Shown one piece after another: positions 6,250 through 9,341 of a DNA stretch of 9,341 bases. The DNA comes from DASXTB01 sp036505615 (GTDB lineage Bacteria; Acidobacteriota; UBA6911; JACQSX01). A model generated the notes under the pieces. The model was not told the DNA's origin. It searched no databases and saw only the letters and a list, made by a program, of their open reading frames with translations. The stretch spans positions 1 to 9,341 of the forward strand of contig DASXTB010000263.1 of NCBI GenBank assembly GCA_036505615.1, read 5' to 3'. The translations under genes and the position numbers were made by a program. Position 1 is the stretch's first letter. Each line of letters starts with the position of its first letter.

Positions 6250-7473
6250 ATGGACAAAGGAAACAAACCCCGCGACAAGCTTAGCCTGGATACAGCGACA
6301 CGCGGGCATCGCCTTGAGCTGGCAGCCATTGGAATGGAGGCCGAGTTTGCACTGGTGGTAAATGGTAAGCAGGTAAGGCCGGAAGACATTTTCGCAGATC
6401 CGCGCGCCTTCGTACGTGACAATCTGGTGCATCGGGTAGGGCGTTCTTATCATCTGCCTACGGGAGCAGCCGTTTATTTCGACACTGGAGTGATTGAAGT
6501 CGCGACGCCGGTCATAGAAATCGAACGCGGTTGCGCCGCGCGCGCCGGACGTTCGCTTTGGGAAGCGATCCTTTACGTTCGAACGGAGCTCGATCACTGG
6601 GAGCGGAAAACAGGAAATCAAGCGCGGCTGGTCGGTTTCAGCGCGCATTACAATACTTCGTTTGAACTAGACAGGTTCCAAAAGAGAGATCGCCGCTCGC
6701 TAGAAAAGCTGGCGCTCTTTCTTGTTTTCATCCTCCCGTTTCCAGTAATGCTGCTGGCCGCAAATCGCCGCTCGACAGGAACGGGGGTGCGTCCGCGAGG
6801 GGATCGCATCGAAGTCACCGTAGATTTTACGCCCAGTTCCTCGTTGATGATTGCAGCCGCAACCCTGATTACAGGAATCGTGCGTGAAGTCATGACTTGG
6901 CCGTCTTTCGAAATTAGCATGCTAGGAAGAAGAAATGTCCCGGTGATCGACGGCTTTAGACCGATGCCGCACACTTCGCGCCATGGTTGGCTGGCTCGCT
7001 TCGACTGTTATCCTCAGAATCCGTTTGCATGCGGCGCCACCGAACCGATTTGGCCGACCCGCATGGGTCTATGCTCTCTTAGGGACATCGCTGAAAGGAT
7101 TTTCAAGCATTTTTGGAGACCGATCGCTCGAATATCCGACCCGTTTACGTTTCGGCTGATGAGTTCAGTAATACGGGGGAAAATGCCCTCTCTACTCGAC
7201 CTGCCGGATCGCCCACCGGAGTACGAAGACGTCGGACGGTTGTGTACCTGGGACAATTTGTTTCCCAAACGCCTTCTGACCCGTTCTCTGTACGAACGCG
7301 TTTTGATGCGCGCCATTTCGGGCCGAAAGCTCTCCATGTACGATGGCCAGTACACTCCTACAGGGATGTGCGGCTGGTCACAGGTCGTATTTCGCCGTGA
7401 CCGAGACGGAACGCGCCACATTTTTTCCATGGACTATCTGCTGCGCCATTTGGAAAACTGGGAACGGTCCTGA
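6250..7473 (+). CDS. Uncharacterised protein, possibly glutamate-cysteine ligase/PafA-like (glutamine synthetase fold)
   Basis: A 407-residue protein. I do not recognise a characterised family with certainty. Near the N-terminus IGMEAEFALV (27-36) has the ExE pattern (E30, E32) of the first strand of GCS2, PafA/Dop and related carboxylate-amine ligases, where the Glu residues bind Mg-ATP. YFDTGVIEVATP (76-87, E83) and LVGFSAHYNTSF (127-138, H133) fit later metal and substrate strands of that fold, and a basic segment, RRSTGTGVRPRGDRIEV (173-189), could provide nucleotide-binding Arg. A hydrophobic stretch lies at 154-171. By family logic it would join an amine to a carboxylate with ATP; the substrate is unknown. 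An in-frame TAA at 6241-6243 means ATG 6250 is the earliest ATG start, yet no Shine-Dalgarno precedes it. M29 would be a later start but would cut into the first strand. It may be translationally coupled to the small upstream frame at 6197-6361. Confidence 0.75.
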   Translation: MDKGNKPRDKLSLDTATRGHRLELAAIGMEAEFALVVNGKQVRPEDIFADPRAFVRDNLVHRVGRSYHLPTGAAVYFDTGVIEVATPVIEIERGCAARAGRSLWEAILYVRTELDHWERKTGNQARLVGFSAHYNTSFELDRFQKRDRRSLEKLALFLVFILPFPVMLLAANRRSTGTGVRPRGDRIEVTVDFTPSSSLMIAAATLITGIVREVMTWPSFEISMLGRRNVPVIDGFRPMPHTSRHGWLARFDCYPQNPFACGATEPIWPTRMGLCSLRDIAERIFKHFWRPIARISDPFTFRLMSSVIRGKMPSLLDLPDRPPEYEDVGRLCTWDNLFPKRLLTRSLYERVLMRAISGRKLSMYDGQYTPTGMCGWSQVVFRRDRDGTRHIFSMDYLLRHLENWERS

Positions 7474-7556
7474 CTCTCCCGTCTGAGTTCCACCCAATGA
7501 TCTCGATCACTCGCCCTGTGCCGATTAGCGCCGGCAGTCAAGCTCGGAGGGCGGGA

Positions 7557-7601
7557 AGAGACCGCTGAAAGCGGCCTGGAGGCAGCCCTCAGGCCGTCTC
7601 T
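7557..7601 (+). other. Predicted three-way-junction structure upstream of cimA
   Basis: A closing helix, agagac (7557-7562) with gtctct (7596-7601), encloses two hairpins. One is ccgct-gaa-agcgg (7562/7563-7574). The other is gcctg/caggc with an inner agg/cct and one bulged G (about 7574-7593). The compact branched shape stands out, but it lies upstream of the TATAAT box at 7708, so it would be in the cimA message only if transcription starts further left or reads through. It may equally be an extragenic palindromic repeat, since its hairpin style resembles 5889-5905. Confidence 0.4.
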
Positions 7602-7686
7602 CCGGTCCCAAAATGTAAAATTCCAAAGCCCGCAGGGCAGGCAGATACCGCCAACGGCAGGTTGCGGCAGCACTGGGTTTTTCTCG

Positions 7687-7713
7687 CTGAAAAGCCGACT
7701 GACTAATTATAAT
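7687..7713 (+). promoter_or_regulatory. Candidate cimA promoter
   Basis: A consensus TATAAT is at 7708-7713 in an A/T-rich pocket, with ctgaaa (7687-7692, four of six matches to TTGACA) 15 bp upstream. A start near 7720 would leave a leader of about 26 bases containing GAGG (7739-7742) just before the ATG at 7746. The short spacing and weak -35 lower the certainty. Confidence 0.45.
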
Positions 7714-7745
7714 AGTTAACCTTCTGTTGAAGCTTTTTGAGGTTT

Positions 7746-9341
7746 ATGAAAATTTCCATCTACGACACGACTCTCCGAGACGGGTCTCAGAGCGAGCATA
7801 TTTCCTTTTCCCTCGCGGACAAGCTGCACATCGCTGCTCGCCTGGACGAAGCCGGTCTTGATTACATTGAAGGTGGTTGGCCCGGTTCTAACCCCAAGGA
7901 CCTGCTGTTTTTTCAGCGTGCCCGCCGCCGCCCGTGGAAACATGCACGGGTCGTTGCATTTGGAAGCACATGCCACCCCAGGAACAAGGTGCGCAAGGAT
8001 GCCAATCTTCAGGCTCTGCTGGACGCGGGCACTCCCGCCGTCACCATCTTCGGAAAATCGTGGGACCTCCACGTCCGGAAGGCGCTCGGAATCTCGCTCG
8101 AAGAGAATCTCCGGCTCATTTCTGAGAGCGTTGCTTACCTCAAGTACTCGGGCAAGGAGGTAATTTACGATGCCGAGCATTTCTTTGACGGATGGAAGGC
8201 ACGGCCCGAGTATGCCTTGAAGACAATCACTGCGGCCGCCGCTGCCGGCGCGGATTTCATCGTGCTGTGCGATACCAACGGAGGGTCGCTGATCGCCGAG
8301 ATCAGGGCAGGTGTCGTGCAAGCGCGGCAAGCAGTGACCACAGCGCTCGGCATTCACACTCACAACGATTCCGAGATGGCCGTTGCCAATTCCATTACGG
8401 CTGTCGAAGAAGGATGCCGGATGGTCCAGGGGACGTTGAATGGATTGGGCGAGCGGTGCGGCAACGCTAATCTGTGTTCCGTGATCCCCATTTTGGAATT
8501 GAAGCTTGGCTTCCACTGCATTGGAAAGGCTAAATTGCGCGAACTGACGTCTCTGTCCCGGTACGTCGCCGAGTTGGCAAACGTTCATCTTCCCAGCAAT
8601 CTTCCCTTTGTGGGAAACAGCGCCTTCGCTCACAAAGGCGGGATCCACGTCAGTGCAGTGCTGAAAAGTGGTTCTACCTACGAGCACCTGGAGCCTGAAG
8701 CCGTCGGCAATAAGCGCCGGGTGCTGATTTCCGACATGGCCGGCAAGAGCAACGTGGTCTACAAAGCCAAGGAGCTAGGCTGGAAAAAGGACCTGGACTC
8801 GGACCAACTGGGCGCGGTGGTGCAGAAGCTGAAGCAAAAAGAGCATGAAGGGTTCCAGTATGAGGGTGCCGAAGCTTCTTTTGAGTTGCTGGTGCACGAG
8901 CTGTCCGACAGACTTCCCAAGTTTTTTAAGCTGGAAGGCTGGCAAGTCCTGGTGGAAAAGAACCGTGACGGGAAATTGCGGTCGCAGGCAACGATAAAAG
9001 TAAAAGTCGGCGACGAAGTGGAACATGTGGTCTCGGAAGGCAACGGTCCCGTCAACGCGCTGAACCTCGCTCTGAAGAAATCTCTGGCGCCCTTTTTCCC
9101 TTCCGTCGAAAAGATTCATCTGGACGATTACAAGGTGCGCGTTGTGGACGCGCATCGCGGCACGGCGGCCAAGGTGCGCGTGCTCATCGAGTCCACCGAT
9201 GGACAACGTCGCTGGAATACAATTGGAGTTTCAGAAAACGTGCTGGAAGCAAGCTGGCAGGCCCTGGTCGACGGCGTCCGATTCTACCTGATGCAGCAAC
9301 AGGAACGCGCCTCGGCACGGCGGGTTGCGCGCAAGAAATAG
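7746..9341 (+). CDS. cimA: (R)-citramalate synthase
   Basis: A 531-residue, complete protein of the 2-isopropylmalate synthase/homocitrate synthase family. It condenses pyruvate and acetyl-CoA to (R)-citramalate, the first step of threonine-independent isoleucine synthesis in the cytoplasm. The N-terminal barrel starts with YDTTLRDGSQ (6-15; R11, D12). GGWPGSNPKD and DAEHFFDGW are typical of the citramalate rather than the isopropylmalate branch. GIHTHND (202-208; H204, H206) supplies metal ligands, GLGERCGNANL (233-243) is conserved, and FAHKGGIHVSA marks the second signature. The C-terminal LeuA dimer/allosteric domain contains SEGNGPVNAL (430-439), so feedback control, probably by isoleucine, is expected from the family. 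The ATG at 7746 is chosen because the family begins MKIxIYDTTLRDG; an in-frame TTG at 7737 adds only three residues. GAGG lies just 3 nt before the ATG, tighter than usual. A TATAAT box sits about 33 bp upstream. The TAG stop is the last base of the window. Confidence 0.95.
   Translation: MKISIYDTTLRDGSQSEHISFSLADKLHIAARLDEAGLDYIEGGWPGSNPKDLLFFQRARRRPWKHARVVAFGSTCHPRNKVRKDANLQALLDAGTPAVTIFGKSWDLHVRKALGISLEENLRLISESVAYLKYSGKEVIYDAEHFFDGWKARPEYALKTITAAAAAGADFIVLCDTNGGSLIAEIRAGVVQARQAVTTALGIHTHNDSEMAVANSITAVEEGCRMVQGTLNGLGERCGNANLCSVIPILELKLGFHCIGKAKLRELTSLSRYVAELANVHLPSNLPFVGNSAFAHKGGIHVSAVLKSGSTYEHLEPEAVGNKRRVLISDMAGKSNVVYKAKELGWKKDLDSDQLGAVVQKLKQKEHEGFQYEGAEASFELLVHELSDRLPKFFKLEGWQVLVEKNRDGKLRSQATIKVKVGDEVEHVVSEGNGPVNALNLALKKSLAPFFPSVEKIHLDDYKVRVVDAHRGTAAKVRVLIESTDGQRRWNTIGVSENVLEASWQALVDGVRFYLMQQQERASARRVARKK

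Noticed and set aside
7557..7601. Glycine, SAM or T-box riboswitch before cimA
   Set aside because: The conserved core motifs of these classes are not present and the likely promoter lies downstream of the structure. Only a generic fold is kept.
7737..7745. TTG start of cimA at 7737
   Set aside because: The family begins at MKIxIYDTTLRDG, which fits ATG 7746, and the GAGG element would lie inside the coding sequence if TTG were used.
7716..8687. Long minus-strand open frame opposite cimA
   Set aside because: It is antisense to a complete, motif-rich citramalate synthase and contains no recognisable domain. It follows from codon bias in the real gene.

Overview
The window looks like a chromosome fragment from an Acidobacteriota-type soil bacterium, perhaps of the Solibacter/Bryobacter group. 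This is inferred from three things together: a cluster of carbohydrate enzymes that all carry twin-arginine (Tat) signals, intergenic DNA crowded with palindromes and a heptanucleotide tandem array, and moderately GC-rich coding sequence. No rRNA or other phylogenetic marker is present, so Verrucomicrobiota or Planctomycetota cannot be excluded. I see no tRNA, rRNA, CRISPR array, transposase gene or phage gene.

Layout. Bases 1-180 are the 3' end of a very hydrophobic membrane protein on the plus strand. A 30-bp inverted repeat (269-375) separates it from a class I SAM-dependent methyltransferase with an N-terminal Cys4 zinc motif (404-1324, plus). A convergent junction with an A/T-rich bidirectional hairpin (1424-1448) follows. 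Next comes a minus-strand, operon-like trio, in transcription order: a Gfo/Idh/MocA oxidoreductase (5612 to 4266), a sugar-phosphate isomerase/epimerase-type TIM barrel (4101 to 3133) and a large enolase-superfamily (mandelate racemase/muconate lactonizing type) protein (2959 to 1502). Both gaps within the trio hold palindromic sequence. The one before the enolase-type gene has a perfect 28-bp inverted repeat built from a 'ggacagacccc' core.

The 637-bp divergent region (5613-6249) has a strong Shine-Dalgarno and a -10-like box for the trio, about 20 units of a 7-bp repeat, and six hairpins within about 206 bp. To its right lies a 407-residue protein with glutamate-cysteine ligase/PafA-like (glutamine synthetase fold) signatures (6250-7473, plus). 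Then come a structured, promoter-bearing gap and a complete citramalate synthase gene, cimA (7746-9341, plus), whose stop codon is the last base of the window.

How the genes may work together. The three Tat-signal proteins have the fold set expected for processing a sugar or sugar acid (redox, isomerisation or epimerisation, and proton abstraction or dehydration), apparently in the periplasm. This is inference; the substrate is not readable from sequence. cimA points to threonine-independent isoleucine synthesis from pyruvate and acetyl-CoA. The methyltransferase and the ligase-like protein have no evident link to their neighbours. I did not find a clear new defence or mobile system. The most noteworthy items are the all-Tat enzyme trio, the repeat architecture around it and the uncharacterised ligase-like protein.
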